The translations under genes were made by a program, and so were the position numbers. From positions 1,550,001 through 1,614,000 of the forward strand of contig JACGZH010000001.1 of NCBI GenBank assembly GCA_014706385.1: 64,000 nt of DNA, given 5' to 3'. Positions 1 to 13,340 of the stretch are shown piece after piece; positions within the stretch are counted from its first letter, which is position 1, and every line of letters starts with the position of its first letter. The DNA is from Phaffia rhodozyma (lineage: Eukaryota; Basidiomycota; Tremellomycetes; Cystofilobasidiales; Mrakiaceae). The notes under the pieces were generated by a model. It was given only the letters and a program-made list of their open reading frames with translations. It did not search any database and was not told the origin of the DNA.

Positions 1-755
1 TCCGTTTCTTCCCTCTTTTGTTCCTTTTTCCTCCCTCTTTTGGTTACAATCTCTTTGGGTTTTACAGGCTGGCAATCTCTGTACAATCTTCGTTCGCGTG
101 ATCCGACATAGATACCGTTGTGGCATACACCTTGCGTCTTACATCTTTTGAGAGCTTCGGAGGTGATCTTGATGAAGAAAATTCACCATTGACTCCCATC
201 TCTTGAATGTCCTGACTAAATTGAATTGGAAGCAACTTATATGAAGAGCAAATTGATGGATCCAGAAAGGAACAAGTCTAGAAATCAGTGATTTGTGCGA
301 AAAATCAGCAAATGCCGCGCTGAGCCGCTCGCTGGGGAGTAGACATTGCCCATGCGCGTGATGTTGTCTGACCGTTCTCCTCCATTCCCCCACTCTCAAC
401 CTTCCTCTCTTTGAGAATCGAAGAAGAAGGCGAAGCAAAACCTGACTTGATCCTTTACAGGGTGTTTCTTTTGTTCGTATCTGAGTTACTTTTCCTCCTT
501 TCCTTCCTGCTTGAGTGAATGACTGATCTGACTCCTCCGCCTACCTCGGCGACTGGGCTATATCTTGAGGATAGAATATCCCCCTGACAATCCCATTTCT
601 CAAGATTCTTTCAAACAAGAAAACTAGTTCCAATCAATAGATCATCTGATCAACCTTGTGTGAACATAATCATCTGCAGAAGCACTGAACTGAGAAAGTC
701 TTCCTCAGAGGAAAGAGAATACTAGATAAGATCATTCGGTTGGGAAGGTAAAGGA
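1..755. other. Left-edge intergenic region and 5' leader of the Snt2-like gene
   Basis: No gene can be supported here. The first 60 bases are pyrimidine-rich. A 60-codon open stretch on the minus strand (about 1-180) has plausible composition but no start or recognisable family; it could be an exon of a gene running off the left edge. On the plus strand an ATG at 519 opens a 22-codon ORF ending before the Snt2-like start at 756, so it could be an upstream ORF of that gene. Confidence 0.4.
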
Positions 756-3700
756 ATGAAGTCTGGTTCTGGGTTTAGCTCTGGTTCCGTAGGGGGTTCG
801 ACTATAGTTTCTTCTGTTCGACTAGAAACAGGAGAAACCGTACATGTAAATGGTATGATATTCTTGTCTCTGTATCATGTCCCGCTCATCTCTTTGTTTG
901 CAAGTCACTCTGGAGAATTCGATGGGACTGTTGAAATTGATCTCCTCTGTCTGTTTGTCTTGGTTTTTACTGAATCCCGATCATCGTATACAAACGTACA
1001 TTTTATTCGGGAATAATCAATCATTACAGATCACGTCTACATATCTGCTCCATTCGTCGGTCAACCATCGATCGTGGCCAGAGTGATGGGTTTCGCTGGA
1101 CCTACAACATTGCCGCCTTCTCTAGGCAATTCCGGATCAAGTTCCTCAATCGTTAGTCGAAAGAAGGAAGAGCTGGATGTCAAGTTAGCCTACTATTTCA
1201 GGTTCGACTTTTTCTCTTCCTCATTTCCTCTTTCTTCTCGCGGGAGAAGTCCCCTGAACCAGATGTGATGGAGATTAACATGATCTGTATTAATGCATTG
1301 AATTAATTACACAACCTGTCGTCTCTAGACCTGGGTACGTCTCAACCTGATTCTACCCATCGATGATCTTATAAACGCCTTCACATATTCATTTAATTGA
1401 ATCTCCTCTCTCGATTTTATGGGTGATTCTTCGGAAACAATTGAACAGTGATGTAAATCCTCTCTGGACTGGAGTTCTTGTTTTGTCTCTCCAATTTCAG
1501 TTTCTGACGGTGTAGATCATTTGTCTCTTAATCTCGGAATATACGTTTATTTCTGATAGTTTACCGCAAGGCAGTTAGACCCGCGTCTTTTATTCGCGGG
1601 GATAAATTCATCCGTTAGGTCGACCTCTGATATAATAGGAAAATGCGTTGGTTTGTAAAACATTCCAGTTCTTTATCTCGTGTCCTTCTATTCTCTTCAA
1701 TCGCCTGATAGTTGATGGGTTAATGTGGACGTGGGTTTGACCATGAATGACGGAATTACAGTCTTGCATAAAGACCAAATCGAAAATCTCAGCGCATGTG
1801 AGTTCATCCAACTTCTATCCTGCATTCTCACGTGAATGAAGAAGACACGCGACTCCTTCATCATTTCAAGAATAAGAAGTTAACTGACGTTGTACAAAAT
1901 TGGGAACAACAATGGCCGATAGGGAAACAAAAACCAGATCATTTCTATTACTTCCGGTTTTTTGACCAATACATCAAGTGAGCCTTCCACTATCCCCATC
2001 TACTTGGCGCGCGCGTCGCTTTCACCACAAAGACTGAAAGTTGGATCACTTTCATAGACAAGAGTTTGAGGTCATGCTTGTTTCTCAGATTCGCAATTGT
2101 AAGAGTTTCTCGAGGCTATATAGAAGATGTCAGTTTGCGAGATCACTGATTACCGTCTTCAACGTGCCTCGTTTGAAATAGTGCCAAGCCATATATTGAG
2201 CACTTTGGCTTCACGCTACTCATACATCCTATGTGAAAAGGAGAGCCTTGTCGAATGGTCGGAGCCCTATCAGGTTTGCTCGGTTTGTGATAGATGGGCA
2301 GATCCACGACGGACAGTAACTTGCTAGTGAGTATCATCTTTGTAACCAAAATGAAAACTTGGTTTTACGAGTATCATAGCATGCTAATCATGTATTCTGT
2401 TTCTCTTTCGTAGTCGGTGCCTCAAATTATACCATATGGATTGTCTTACTCCGCCAATAATCTCGAAACCAGCGAAAGGATTTGGGTAAGTATCTTTTTA
2501 TCTTGAGATCTCTCTTGGTTTGTAAAATAGGAAAGCCAATTGACTTGTTTCGCATGTAATAGCTGGGCCTGTGCACCGTGTACACTGCTGGACGAAGACG
2601 AAGTGGACGGCTGGAAGGTTGGAATAAAGAAAAAGGCAATACAACCAGTGACAATCTCGAAAAATTCGAAGAAGATAGCGGGGAGTAAAGTTGTGAAGTA
2701 CTTTCGTGGATTTCCTTATCGATACTTTGGGCAAGTCGATCTCTTTTCTGTTCGAATGTATAGCATTCGGAGACATATGTATTTGGATGTTGACTTTCCG
2801 ATTTTTATGGTAAATGATAGTCAAAATACGGTAGCCGAAGATACATTAGGTATGTCTGCTTTTTTCTCTCATGTGCACTTCGATATATCTAGAAACTCAA
2901 CGTACGTCACTTCATTACAAACTTTCGAAGACCCCGATGATCCCATATTCCCTCAAGTTGTTTCTCGCCTGGGTCCCCGTTATCAAGCTCAATTTATACC
3001 TGAGGCTAACTCCTCGACAGAACCGCGTCCTGAGAGTGAGTCTTGTTCTTTGGCTCAAGTTTTATTGCGTATCGTCATCGGTTGTGATTACATGAGTATT
3101 GATCGTGATCTTTCAATCACCAGATGTCTATGAACGAGGCGGAGATGATACAGTGGAGCTGCAAAGTAAACCTCCTGAATTTGTCGACGAACGTAAGAAA
3201 CTATTTACTTACAAACTTTCTTCACCTTTTGTCCGAGGCAAACGTGTTAACTGTCTCATTTTCTCTTGATTCTGTTCTACGAATTTCAAAAGTGAACTGT
3301 TTCATGGCTCGAGTTCGATTAGCTAGACTACCAGTGCCCTCCTACTATCTGGGCGTTTTGACCAGAGCTGTTCATCTTTATATGTCATATTCTCCTCAGG
3401 AAGCATACGACCAATTAATCAATTGTACACCTCAAGAACTGGATATCATCTCTGTGAGTCCCCGTGTTCGTTGCTTACTAGCATCCTTGCGGTATATTCA
3501 TGTCTGAAGGATATTTTCTTCGAACGTAGTTCTCTCCTAAAGAGATAGAGCTTTTAGACAATTCACTTTCTGAAAAAGGAGGACTAGATGCTCATGAAGC
3601 GTCAACAAGGATTGGCCGATCTCCTGCTGAAACCGTTCGGTACTATCAGATCTTCAAAGAAGGAGCTCTGCGAGCATACTTCGAACAACGCGCGTCTTCT

Positions 3701-6074
3701 CCTTCGCTACGTAAACTACCTCCCCAGCCGTCACTCTTCGGCGCCAACAGTCACCTACTCGAAGAATCGGATCTTTTATATAAAGACGTCACACCCAAAA
3801 CGTCATGTTCATCTTGTTCAACAAAGCTTTCCTCTCGTTGGTGGACAATGCTCAGAGCAGCCCTGTCGGGAGTCTACTGCGAGTCGTGCAAGGCCTATTT
3901 TCTGAAGTATGGCCAGGTCCCAAATAGACCTCTTAGGCCAGAGGAAGTCGTGAAATCAGATAAGCTCTTACGAGAATCGCCACCGGCGGTACCTACAGGC
4001 CCTCGAAAGAGAGTTAGGGTAAGATACTTTTGAAGATATTTGTTTGACCATAGTCAAGATTCACCTGTTTCTAATGTTTTTTCTATCCATATGTTCTCTT
4101 TGCGGGACTTCTTCGTAGGTTACTCAAAACTCTACACCACCACCTTCAGTCCTCACATCACCTCAAACAAAAAAACGGGCGCTTGCTCCTGTTGCATCTA
4201 CGCCACTACCCCCACCACCTCCACCTCCCCCACCAACAAAATGTGCATGCTGCCATCGAGATGAACCCAGTAGCACATTAAGTTTTTGCAGTATATGTCA
4301 TTTCGCAGCTCACGAAGGTCAGTGTGTCGATGATGCGTTGTTTTTTCTCTTGACTTTCTTTTCTAACGATGCTGTGGGGTCTTTCTATTGAATGCTATAG
4401 GTTGTTATGGGTCTTTCCGAGTAACTTCTTCATCTCCTAATACTCAAGTATGCGAGCTTTGTTTCGATGCCAATCACCATCATGCTCGATTAGTAAGTTA
4501 CTCGGTCAGATCCCGGTTTATATGATCTCTCACTACATGGTCTTGATGAACTCCCCTAACTTTTTGTGTCTCCAAAATGTTTACCCCGCCGTAGGATTAT
4601 ACCTGCATCTTTTGCCCCTCTGAGCCAAACCCCTTTAAACCTTCTATTGGCAAAGGAAAGGCCAAAGCAGTTTATCCGGAACCAAGCCAATTACACGCGC
4701 TCAAATCTACGATAAACGGAAATTGGGCTCATCTACTTTGTAGTGTGTTTCATCCTGTACGATATAACGATCCGAAACATCTTAGTAAAATAGAAGGAGT
4801 CGAACATGTTGCCTATGAATCTTGGGCAGCGGTGCGTGTTTCCTGTTGTCTCATACTGTTTTTTTTCGGATCTCTAAGTCTCTGAAGTATGCACTGCTAA
4901 TCTATTCACTTCTTCTCGTGGTGTATTGTACATGTAAAGCGGTGCACACTATGTGGAAAATCAGGTCAAGGAGCTGTAATTGAATGTATGGACTGCAACA
5001 CCAGTCACTTTCACGTGTCATGTGCTTTCAAAGCTGGCTTCACTTTCGGTTTCGAGATCACCTTGGTAGGTTTGACCTTACGTTCGAGCTCTGCTATACT
5101 ATTTTTGAGGAGACGAAAACGCAATTTCATATTCATCAACGACTGACTATGACCCGATGGTATCAGGTAAAATCGAGTCGCAGGGATGTCAATGTAATAT
5201 CTTTCAGGGCTGAGAAAGGAATGTTAGTGGATTTCTTATACAAATACGATCATCTTTTCATATCCTTCCTTTTTCTGTTTAGTCGGGTTACATAAAGACT
5301 GACCACACACGTCTCCCCGTTTATGGATTTAGGATGCACCCTGGTATTTGGTGTAAAGATCACAACCTCGATGGACGAATCATTTACCCACTTCACGATC
5401 TAGATGAAACACAAAACAAAGTGAATAATTTTTCCATTATTTATACGCTATCCGCTGCCTTCCCTTATGGCTGTCATGGACGAGTACTGATTGTTTCGAA
5501 ATCTTGTGTATGATTTCTCTTTCTTCTCTTCTTTCAAATAGACGGCGCTCGAAGTCTTCACTTCGACTTACAAGAGGCCGATTCCTTCAGGAACATTCCC
5601 ATTATTACAAAAAGCAGAAGTTTTGGAAAGCTTATTCATCGATCGGCTCGGGTCCGGGTCTTTGACATATCGACCTATTGATACAGAGTCAGAATTTGTG
5701 GGGCCAGATGAAAGAACAATCAAAATAGAAGAGAAAGGGACGGATGAGATTGAGAATGGATGTGGATTCACGAACGGAACCGAGAGTTCAAGTTTGAATG
5801 GGAATGGGAATGGGATCATGAACGCAAATATGAATGGTGACACGAATGGGGACGAAGGCCGTCAGTCAGGACATGGTGGATCACCATCGCAATGTAGTCG
5901 ATGTCCATCTCTGTATTCTGTATGTTTCTCTTATCACTTTCCAATTTTTGACTGGTTTATCCCGAGAAACTGACTGTTCTCTCATCCCTTACTTGGTTTA
6001 TATGAATTCAGCCGCTTTGGATAGAGGAGGAGGAAGGGCCAATTTGTGTCAAATGCCATATCAATAGTACATGA
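756..6074 (+). CDS. SNT2: Snt2-like BAH/PHD/ELM2/SANT/GATA-type zinc finger chromatin protein
   Basis: Large multi-exon nuclear protein with the domain order of fungal Snt2, a reader in histone deacetylase/demethylase and E3-ligase complexes. Exon 1 is 756-852; splicing to 1030 restores a BAH start (reading DHVYISAPFVGQPSIVARVM). The BAH domain continues in very small exons to about 1980 (DHFYYFRFFDQYI); I could not fix every junction there. A first PHD finger (VCSVCDRW, then RCLKLYHMDC and WACAPC) spans about 2270-2600. An ELM2-like segment with FPYRYFGQ and SRLGPRYQA lies at 2700-3000, a SANT-like helix set (SPKEIELLDNSL, ETVRYYQIFKE) at 3530-3670, and a GATA-like finger (CSSC, then YCESCKAYF) at 3805-3900. 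A PHD plus extended PHD pair (CHREDEPS, CELCF, CIFC, CTLCGKSGQGAVIECMDC, HVSC) follows at 4240-5060. The last exon ends CVKCHINST before the stop at 6074. Family call strong; exon map partial. Confidence 0.8.
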
Positions 6075-6439
6075 TCCCCTTCATCTCTTTGCTCCTTATC
6101 TCGAGGTCGACTTTCGGAAAGCCAGCCACCAAATAAGTAGCTTGTGTTGTCAAATATCTCAAGAGAAACAGTGGGACGCATGAGGGAAAATGTATATGGA
6201 CCTAAGGGCAACGAGGGCTGCAAGGCAGAATGACTAGTAGTGCAGATGATTCAACGAACGAACGAACGGATGGATGTATTGACACACTAAGAAGTACAGA
6301 GTGAAGAGTAAAATAAAAAAGAATACAGGCCGTGGAAACGAGGTAAAACCTTATTTGTTATCTTTTCGCTGTCCGTAGGCTAGCGTCGCGTACTATTCAC
6401 CCACAAGAGATAGGTAGAAAACATGACAATGGAAGAGGA
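6075..6439. other. Convergent intergenic region between SNT2-like and FDH
   Basis: This is the 3' flank shared by two convergent genes. It holds a short GAAC/GGAT-type tandem stretch near 6253-6272 and AT-rich segments suited to 3' ends. I see no further gene. Confidence 0.5.
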
Positions 6440-8708
6440 TTAGACTGGATAGACTAGGATAAACCCAAATCTACAGAGGAAAAGAAAAGAACAAACTTGT
6501 CCATCGGCGACGATCAAGTTCTGCTTGTCAATGGGTTTTCCAGCAAGGAATTGTTCGATGATCAGTTTCGTTCCGTCTGCGTATCGTCTATAGAATATCA
6601 CAAGCAAAAACCCCGGAATGTTTCAGGTTGTAAAATAAGCATTATTCCTTCAATATATATCATGCGCTGCCAGACTAGTCACGTACTTCTGAGCATCGAG
6701 AGTTGTTCCAGACATATGGGGAACCATTCCATTTCTGTACGTATTGATATGACGAGAACAGAGAAGTCAGCGACAGAGGCAAGACAAAGGTAAATCGGGT
6801 GGTTAATACTTGCCCTCCTCCAAGAGGGTTCGTCATGGTCCTCCAAGGATGGTCCTTGGGAGCAGGTTGAACATTCCACACTAATTAAGACCGAGCGTGA
6901 CCGGTCAATGTTCTGCTCAAGCCTACAAAAGAATTATGGGAGCGTATCAGATGAAACCACCAACCATCACCGCCATAGCCGGCAAGTTGTCCGCTCTCCA
7001 GAGCATCTCTTACGTCCTCAGCATTGCAGATTGCGCCTCGTGCCGTGTTGACAAGCCAGGCGCCTTTATTCAGCGGAATACAGGAAGCGCAGATTTTATG
7101 AGCAGGTGTGAAGAGCGCGTTCAAGCAAGTTCACGAACAGTCGAAGAGAAAGTGAAGAATACTTGCCTTTCTTAAAGTGTTTCAGAGTGTCTTTGTTGAT
7201 CAGGTTCCTCGTCTTTTCGTGTAGAGGGCAATTCTGTTATGGATCCAATACGCCAAAATCAAGTGCTGAGTACTTCAGTTCCTTCTGTCTTGTTTTCGAT
7301 GCCGCGCTATCTACATATACAGAAAAAGGATTGCAAAAGACTGACAACACTGATAACGTCGCACTGAGAAAGGAACTCGTTGAAATCATCTACCCGTCGG
7401 TGTTTGAATTCGTTGGCATACTCTTTTGGATTCACGTCAAGAGTTAATAAAAGTTAGTGAGACGGCGAGAGCACACGAGAAAGATTGCCTGGAATTTTAT
7501 CTCTCACGGTCAGGAATTGGAGTATAATCATAGTAGAGAAGTTCTTTGCAGTTGAAGGGGACGAGTCGTTGGAGAACTGAAAATCATAAGCGCAACAAGA
7601 TTGATGAGATGACATGTTCAGATCAAGCCTACAAGCTCTCTCTATTCTTCGGAAGACCATACCTCGGTATCCAATACGACCGGCTCCGATTACACCGCAG
7701 ACCTGGCGCACAACGAGGTATAGGAGAATTGCTACTTGAAAATCTATTCGAGAATATTGCACGGGAAATTGTAAACGATTGATGGTACAGACCTTTCCTT
7801 CGAGATCGAAGGCGTTCCTTGCAACCTCGGCTACATTCCAGTTTCCTCGCACGGTTTGCTCATGAGCGGCTGGGAATTAGGTACAGAGATAGAATATTAG
7901 ACGGTATTCAGGAGACGGATCGATCGTAAAGAACTACTCACGTATGAAATTTCTGACCAAGAGAAGGATGGTCATAATGACATGCTCGGCGACACTGACG
8001 ACGTTCGAACCAGACACTCTGTATTCAAGATACATTAGACATCAATTCTGGGTATTCGGTTCCGAGGCGAAGCAATTGAACTAAACGGAGGATACACACT
8101 CAGCGACAGTGATCTTGCGCTTGTTACATTCGTTGAGGTCGACGTGATCGGATCCTACTCCCGCAGTGACACAGAGTTTGAGGTTAGGAGATTTCTCTTT
8201 TGAGAGTAGATCAGCCGTGAGGTACGCGGGATGGAAAGGAGTCGAGATCAGGATATCGGTCTGGATGGAGAATCAATCAGATAAAGCTTCACGTTTCCCA
8301 TCATGTATAATCAGAAGAATCACTTACATCCTTGAGTTCCTTCTGAAAGACAGACGAGGCGCCTTCCTTGTCGTCAGTGACGACTAAGGTGTGACCTTGG
8401 CTCTCGAGCCAATCTTTGATTCCAAGCTAAGAAGGTTTGAGAAAGGATGGTCAAAAGAAGCGAGAGGTAGACATGACACAGGCGTAAGGTTAGCCGATGG
8501 AAGAGAAACTGTGAAGACCAGGCCTTACGCTATTCTCTACTGTGCCAAGGAGCCGGGATTCTTCTTCGGCTGCCTTTCCTCCAACATACAAGATAGCGAG
8601 AACCTGGTTGGATTAAGACGAGCAGTGTCATGATCAGTGTCATGATCAGTGTCAGCTCCGATGTTGATTGATTAAATGTAATGTCATCGAGCGAATACAC
8701 ACTTTCAT
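6440..8708 (-). CDS. FDH1: NAD-dependent formate dehydrogenase
   Basis: Oxidises formate to CO2 with reduction of NAD+; a cytosolic enzyme for formate detoxification and C1 metabolism. Read on the minus strand, the protein begins [12 protein letters not shown] and includes [20 protein letters not shown], an exon with GVGSDHVDL and [15 protein letters not shown], the Rossmann motif [26 protein letters not shown] with the substrate-binding arginine, GYGGD followed by [13 protein letters not shown], and [15 protein letters not shown] with the catalytic histidine. This is the D-2-hydroxyacid dehydrogenase fold in the FDH branch. Exon 1 supplies only ATG AAA (8708-8703) before a GTGTGT donor, and the next exon starts at VLAILYV. 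The reading frame after [17 protein letters not shown] runs to a TAA at 6440 with an untypical tail, so a small 3' intron or other end is possible. The gene has at least six introns. Confidence 0.9.
8622..8654. repeat. 12-bp tandem repeat inside FDH intron 1
   Basis: The unit AGTGTCATGATC is repeated about 2.7 times without mismatch. It sits in the first intron of the formate dehydrogenase gene, so it does not affect the protein. Confidence 0.8.
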
Positions 8709-9020
8709 AGCGACTTCGACAAAGTGGTTTAAGTGTATGGAGTGATATCAGATGGTATTGAGATGGGTACAAGATGGATGTATAGATTTGCTAGGAGTCT
8801 GTGATCTTTATAGTCTCAACGAAGAGAGTCCACATGGCCGAGAATAGCTGCAAGCGAAGCCGGTAAAGCCATTGGACATGCAGCCGATCAGAACGGACGG
8901 ACGGACGAACGGACGAGTCGAAAGAGCATGGTCAGGATACCTCCTGTTTAACCCGAGCAACGTGGAAAGACCGATTCCCTTCTCAAACAGAACGGGCTTT
9001 GATGTTAATTCAACCGAACG

Positions 9021-9222
9021 TTAAGCTTCCTGCTGGTCAGTCCCCTCGGTCAGAAGACGTTCTCGGCGCCGTTGCTGTTGCGCGTCAGTTGGGTGGTTCT
9101 CAATCATTCTCTGCATTCTGAGTGATTCCTCCACATCGATGAATTCTTGACCTCTTAGCCATCTGATGAGTGGAGGATGACGTAGGCGGGCTTTCACTAG
9201 CCTAGCAAATCGACACTCTGAA
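9021..9222 (-). CDS. Terminal exon of an unidentified small protein
   Basis: A minus-strand frame ending at TAA 9021-9023 reads C-R-F-A-R-L-V-K-A-R-L-R-H-P-P-L-I-R-W-L, then RGQEFIDVEESLRMQRMIEN and a charged tail ending DQQEA. It is strongly basic/acidic and helix-forming, with no stop for about 60 codons, and begins just after an acceptor-like ATTCAG. I could not connect an upstream exon with a start codon. I do not recognise the family; a short mitochondrial or ribosome-associated protein would fit the composition, but that is a guess. It lies in the 1.5 kb between FDH and PRP40. Confidence 0.35.
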
Positions 9223-9239
9223 TACGATGCTTAAGTCAC

Positions 9240-10249
9240 TATAGACCAATGAGATGGCACGATACATCTAGTGAGCAACATTCGCGACAGAAGGGAGGGA
9301 CTCGGACAGAGAAAATATGATAGATCATGATGCCAGTTCTAATAATACCATCGATTAGTTATATCGGACAGTATGGACTTTGTAAAGATAGCTGGTCGCC
9401 TCTCCACCAGGAAAGACCAACTCGCATACATGACACCAACAGCAGCGCATCATATAAAACACTTAAGTTCAGAAGTTATGATCAAGAGGAAAGGGTATCG
9501 AGCGACTGATGGTCTTGTGAACAAGATGGAGGATGTCGACTTGTTCTTCACTTAGAAATGCATCTCTTCTCCCAAACTCGTCTATCTATGTATTCATACA
9601 TACATAACTCAACGGACAGGCAACTGAACATATCAAGAAATAGTAATTATCATATCGTCTCGTGAAGCATGTGAACAAACAATGAATAGACAAAACACTA
9701 CAGATACAACAAATGCTTTTAGAGGAGAAAAAGAGGAGATGTTCAATGATTCGACGTGCCATCAAATAAATCTGCCAAATATGCGAGATGTTTCAACAAG
9801 TCAATCCTCCAATCATTCACGCTGTTGTGGATAATACTCTTTGAGCGCAGAAGCAGCTACCGTTCATGATTCTCCAAACAATAAACTTGATGTGTTGAGT
9901 GACTTGGAGGAGCGAAACATACTTCAAATGCGTATCAGTGTATCTGGATTACACTTGTACCAATAGTGATGCCGGTCAAGCGAGATTGAGAATAAATCTT
10001 CTAGGTTCTCATCTATTATAAACGAAGGATACGAATCAGAATACTATCAGTAGATCATTGGTAACAAGATGCGATCTTTCCCGATGTTAGATGGTCATCA
10101 GCTCGAGTACGGAGTTGCAGCAACAAAGAGTGCACGAGAGAACGCACGAACAGACAAACCTACTTTTTCTAACTATCAACCATCACCGGCCAGTTAGATA
10201 AATTCGAATCGTCTGTCTAGCCTCGTTCATCCAACATATTCATCATCAG
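9240..10249. other. Intergenic region upstream of PRP40
   Basis: About 1 kb with no convincing gene. A 60-codon plus-strand ORF at 9373-9555 and a 33-codon open stretch on the minus strand ending at 9743 have no recognisable similarity. Upstream exons of the small minus-strand gene may lie here. Confidence 0.4.
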
Positions 10250-13200
10250 ATGGACGCATCCCCCTCTCCAGTTCCGACTACCCCGGCTACACCAGCCACG
10301 CCAGCTGCTGTCGGTGTTGCCTCGGAGGCAAGTCCGGCTGGTGCCGTAACACCCGGAGGGGCCGCTGTTCCTTCCTATGTAAGCTCTCTTCGTTTGTCGC
10401 TTGCTGTCATGTTTCATGAACTTCGGCTGATCAGTGCATGCATCTTATCATCTTGTTTCTGTAATTGACTGTCGTGTGCACGGCGTTTAGACCGAACACA
10501 CCAATGCAGAGGGCAGGATGTAGTAAGTTGGCATGCCTGATCTTCGTCGCGACTCTCGTTTGTTGTCAACCTTTGCTGGATTGGTCTTATTTCTCTTCAC
10601 TAACATACTTTGCCTTCCTATAGTTGGTATGACACCGTAAACAAAGTCTCTGTCTGGGAAAAGCCGGACGCCCTCAAGACTCCGTTCGAGCGGGCGATGG
10701 CTCAGACCGCGTGGAAGGAGTATGTAGCAAAAGGTCGGAAGTATTGGGTGAATAAAGTGACGAAAGAATCTGTGGTAAGTGGCAATATATCTGGAACTTT
10801 CTTGCCCGCCTCTCTTCTCTAGAGCTTCTCGATTGATTCTTACGCGTGAACTCAATGACTGAAACAGTGGACAATGCCAGAAGAGCTACTTCTCCTGCTA
10901 GAACGGGTGTCTGCTTCGCTCGCTCCGCCTCCTCCACCACCAGTCAAGGTGATGAACTTTCCTCCTCCAGCAGTTCAAATGCCATCCCCATCACCTTCGG
11001 CCGCTGCTGTTCCCATTAAGCCTTCTGTGGGTATGTCTCCAGCTGATTCGATTCCTGCTCCTCGGGCTCCGGTAGCCGACAAGTATGTAATCCCCGATGG
11101 AGGTTGGCCCACTCAGGAGGAAGCCGAAGAAGCGTTCAGATACCTTTTGAAAAAGGCAGGCGTGGACATCGGTTCCACCTGGGATGTCACCATGAGAGCC
11201 ATCATCACTGACCCGCTCTACAAGAGTTTGGGAAGCTTGGCCGAGAAGAAGGCGGTTTTCACTAAGGTCTATCTCTTGTCTTCATTTCATCCTTTCCTTT
11301 TTTTATTCCTGACACAACACGGAGGAAAATTCTGACATGCCTCTCCTCTTGACTAGTTCATCGCCGAGACGAAAGCACGGAAGACAGAAGAAAAGGAAGC
11401 CCGACTAGAACGGCTTCGACCTCAGTACAAAAAACTCTTGTCAGAAACACCGTCTGTCAAACCATACTCTACCTTCCGAACTGTCGATAGGCTTCTTCAG
11501 GATTCTTCGGTCTGGAAGCAAACTCAGGAGGAGGAGCGCAAGTCGCTTTTTGACGAGTTCATCTCTGAGCTGAGGAACAGAGAATCAGTCAGTCGGCCTG
11601 TCCTTATCTCTTCTTGATCCGACTTGAGATGTGTTGAACCCTGACTCCCTTCTTCTTATTTCCTCTGTTCATCTTTATCTCCCCTAACAGGCCGACCTTA
11701 GAGAAACTCGACGACAAAACATTGCTAAACTGACAAGTCTCTTCAAATCGCTTGACTTGACGGTCTCGAGTCGATGGCGCGAAGCTGAGGAACTAGTTCT
11801 TGGCTCCAACGAATGGAGATCAGACGCGTACTTGCGTTCTGTGGAACCACTAGAGATTCTTGTATTGTTCGAAGAAAGGATGAAGGAGTTAGAGCTGGAG
11901 CACGACATTGAGATTAGGAAGAAAAAATCGGAAAGACTTCGGGAGGCGAGAAAGGCCAGGGAGAGTTTCAAGGTTTGTTCTTGCGATATTCTGTGCGTGT
12001 TTTCGAGAATGGTAGAACAAAATTGACAGAACACACTTGAACATCAAAACAGAACCTTCTTCTCGAACTCGTAGCCAAAAAAATACTCACTGCAAAATCA
12101 AAGTGGAAAAAGACTCTCCCCCGGTTCGCAGAGGATGAGCGATACCTCGCCCTCCTTGGCAAGCCAGGTTCAACGCCACTTGAAATGTTCCAAGATGTAG
12201 TTGACGATCTCGATCAACGGCTCGAACATCTCTCTGGAGATGTAAGAGATGTGTTTGCAAGATCTGGGTTTGTGTTTGATCTAGAAACCTCATTCGAAGC
12301 CTTCGAACAAGCGTTGGAGAAAGCGAAATCAACAGATTTGGATATCCCTAGGATGGAAGAAGATGAAGACCGATTGGTTTTCGAGCTAGTCAGTTCAATG
12401 TTCCCGTATTCTTTCGAGCATTGGTATAGGGTGTTGACCCTACCTTTTCTCTCTTGTTGGTATAATACAGATTCACGATAAGCTTGCGTACAGAGCGGCG
12501 GAGGAGGCAAGACGGGCAGAACGAAAAAGAAGACATCTGATGGATGATCTTCGGTACGAAATGAAAAAAATCGAGCCACCTCTTGATCTCGAGGCTACCT
12601 ACGAAGACGTATGTATTCTTACTTCTGTAGCATCTCTCCATCCAAGAGTTTATCTCGTTGACATGTTTAAAATTCGTGATTTGTGATTTTTGAAACACTA
12701 TCTCAATAGGCGATTCCTCGATTACAGACAATTAAGCTATTTAACGAGCTGACAGATGAGGAAGATAGGAAGTACACCTACTCTAAATTCGTCAAACGGC
12801 AAAAGGTAGATATTCCGCTCTCCTACAAATGACCTTACCACGATCAACGTTACTGATTCTTGCTCTCTATATTTTCTTATCATCACAAACTGAATTTAAT
12901 CAACCAAGGAAAAGATCCGAGAACAAGCAGAAGAGGACTTGAACTCTCGGAAAGACCGATCCGTCGATCATTCCCGTGAATATAGGGATAGAGATCGTCG
13001 AAGACCAGATTTGGAAAGCCATCGATCAAGAGATGCTCCTATGGATTACTTTGATGGGGTTCCGTCCACAGCTACCCATACGTCAGATAGAAGAAAGGAC
13101 AGGTCTTCGACGAGGGACAGGGAGAAGGATAAGGATAGGGATGTTGATGACCGAGCCTCGAAGGTTCGTTCTTTTGCTTTTCTTCGTTCCCTCATCTTTA

Positions 13201-13340
13201 GTTCGTAACTGATCTATTGAATCTGTATTCCCTGGTTTTGTCTTTTTCCTTTGGTTTATTTGTCGGAAATCGCTTCTGAGCAGAGGGCGAAGATCACCGT
13301 TCCGTCTAATCCAGATGATCTCGAAGACGGAGAGATTTAG
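10250..13340 (+). CDS. PRP40: Prp40-like U1 snRNP splicing factor (WW and FF domains)
   Basis: U1 snRNP-associated protein that bridges the 5' splice site to branch-point factors and contacts the RNA polymerase II C-terminal domain. The start at 10250 opens an alanine/proline-rich leader. Exon 1 ends 10378, exon 2 is 10491-10522, exon 3 is 10624-10774 and exon 4 starts 10868; together they give two WW domains (GRMYWYDTVNKVSVWEKP and GRKYWVNKVTKESVWTMP). A proline-rich linker (LAPPPPPPVK) follows. The FF-domain region begins near 11110 (AEEAFRYLLKKAGVDIGSTW) and continues through repeated helical segments to about 12790. The C-terminus is rich in Arg/Asp/Ser (EYRDRDRRRPDLESHRSRD) and ends LEDGEI. 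Domain order and length match Prp40/PRPF40. At least eight introns. Confidence 0.9.

Noticed and set aside
1..180. Open minus-strand stretch as a partial exon at the left edge
   Set aside because: Plausible composition but no start, family or certain splice sites; not enough to call a gene.
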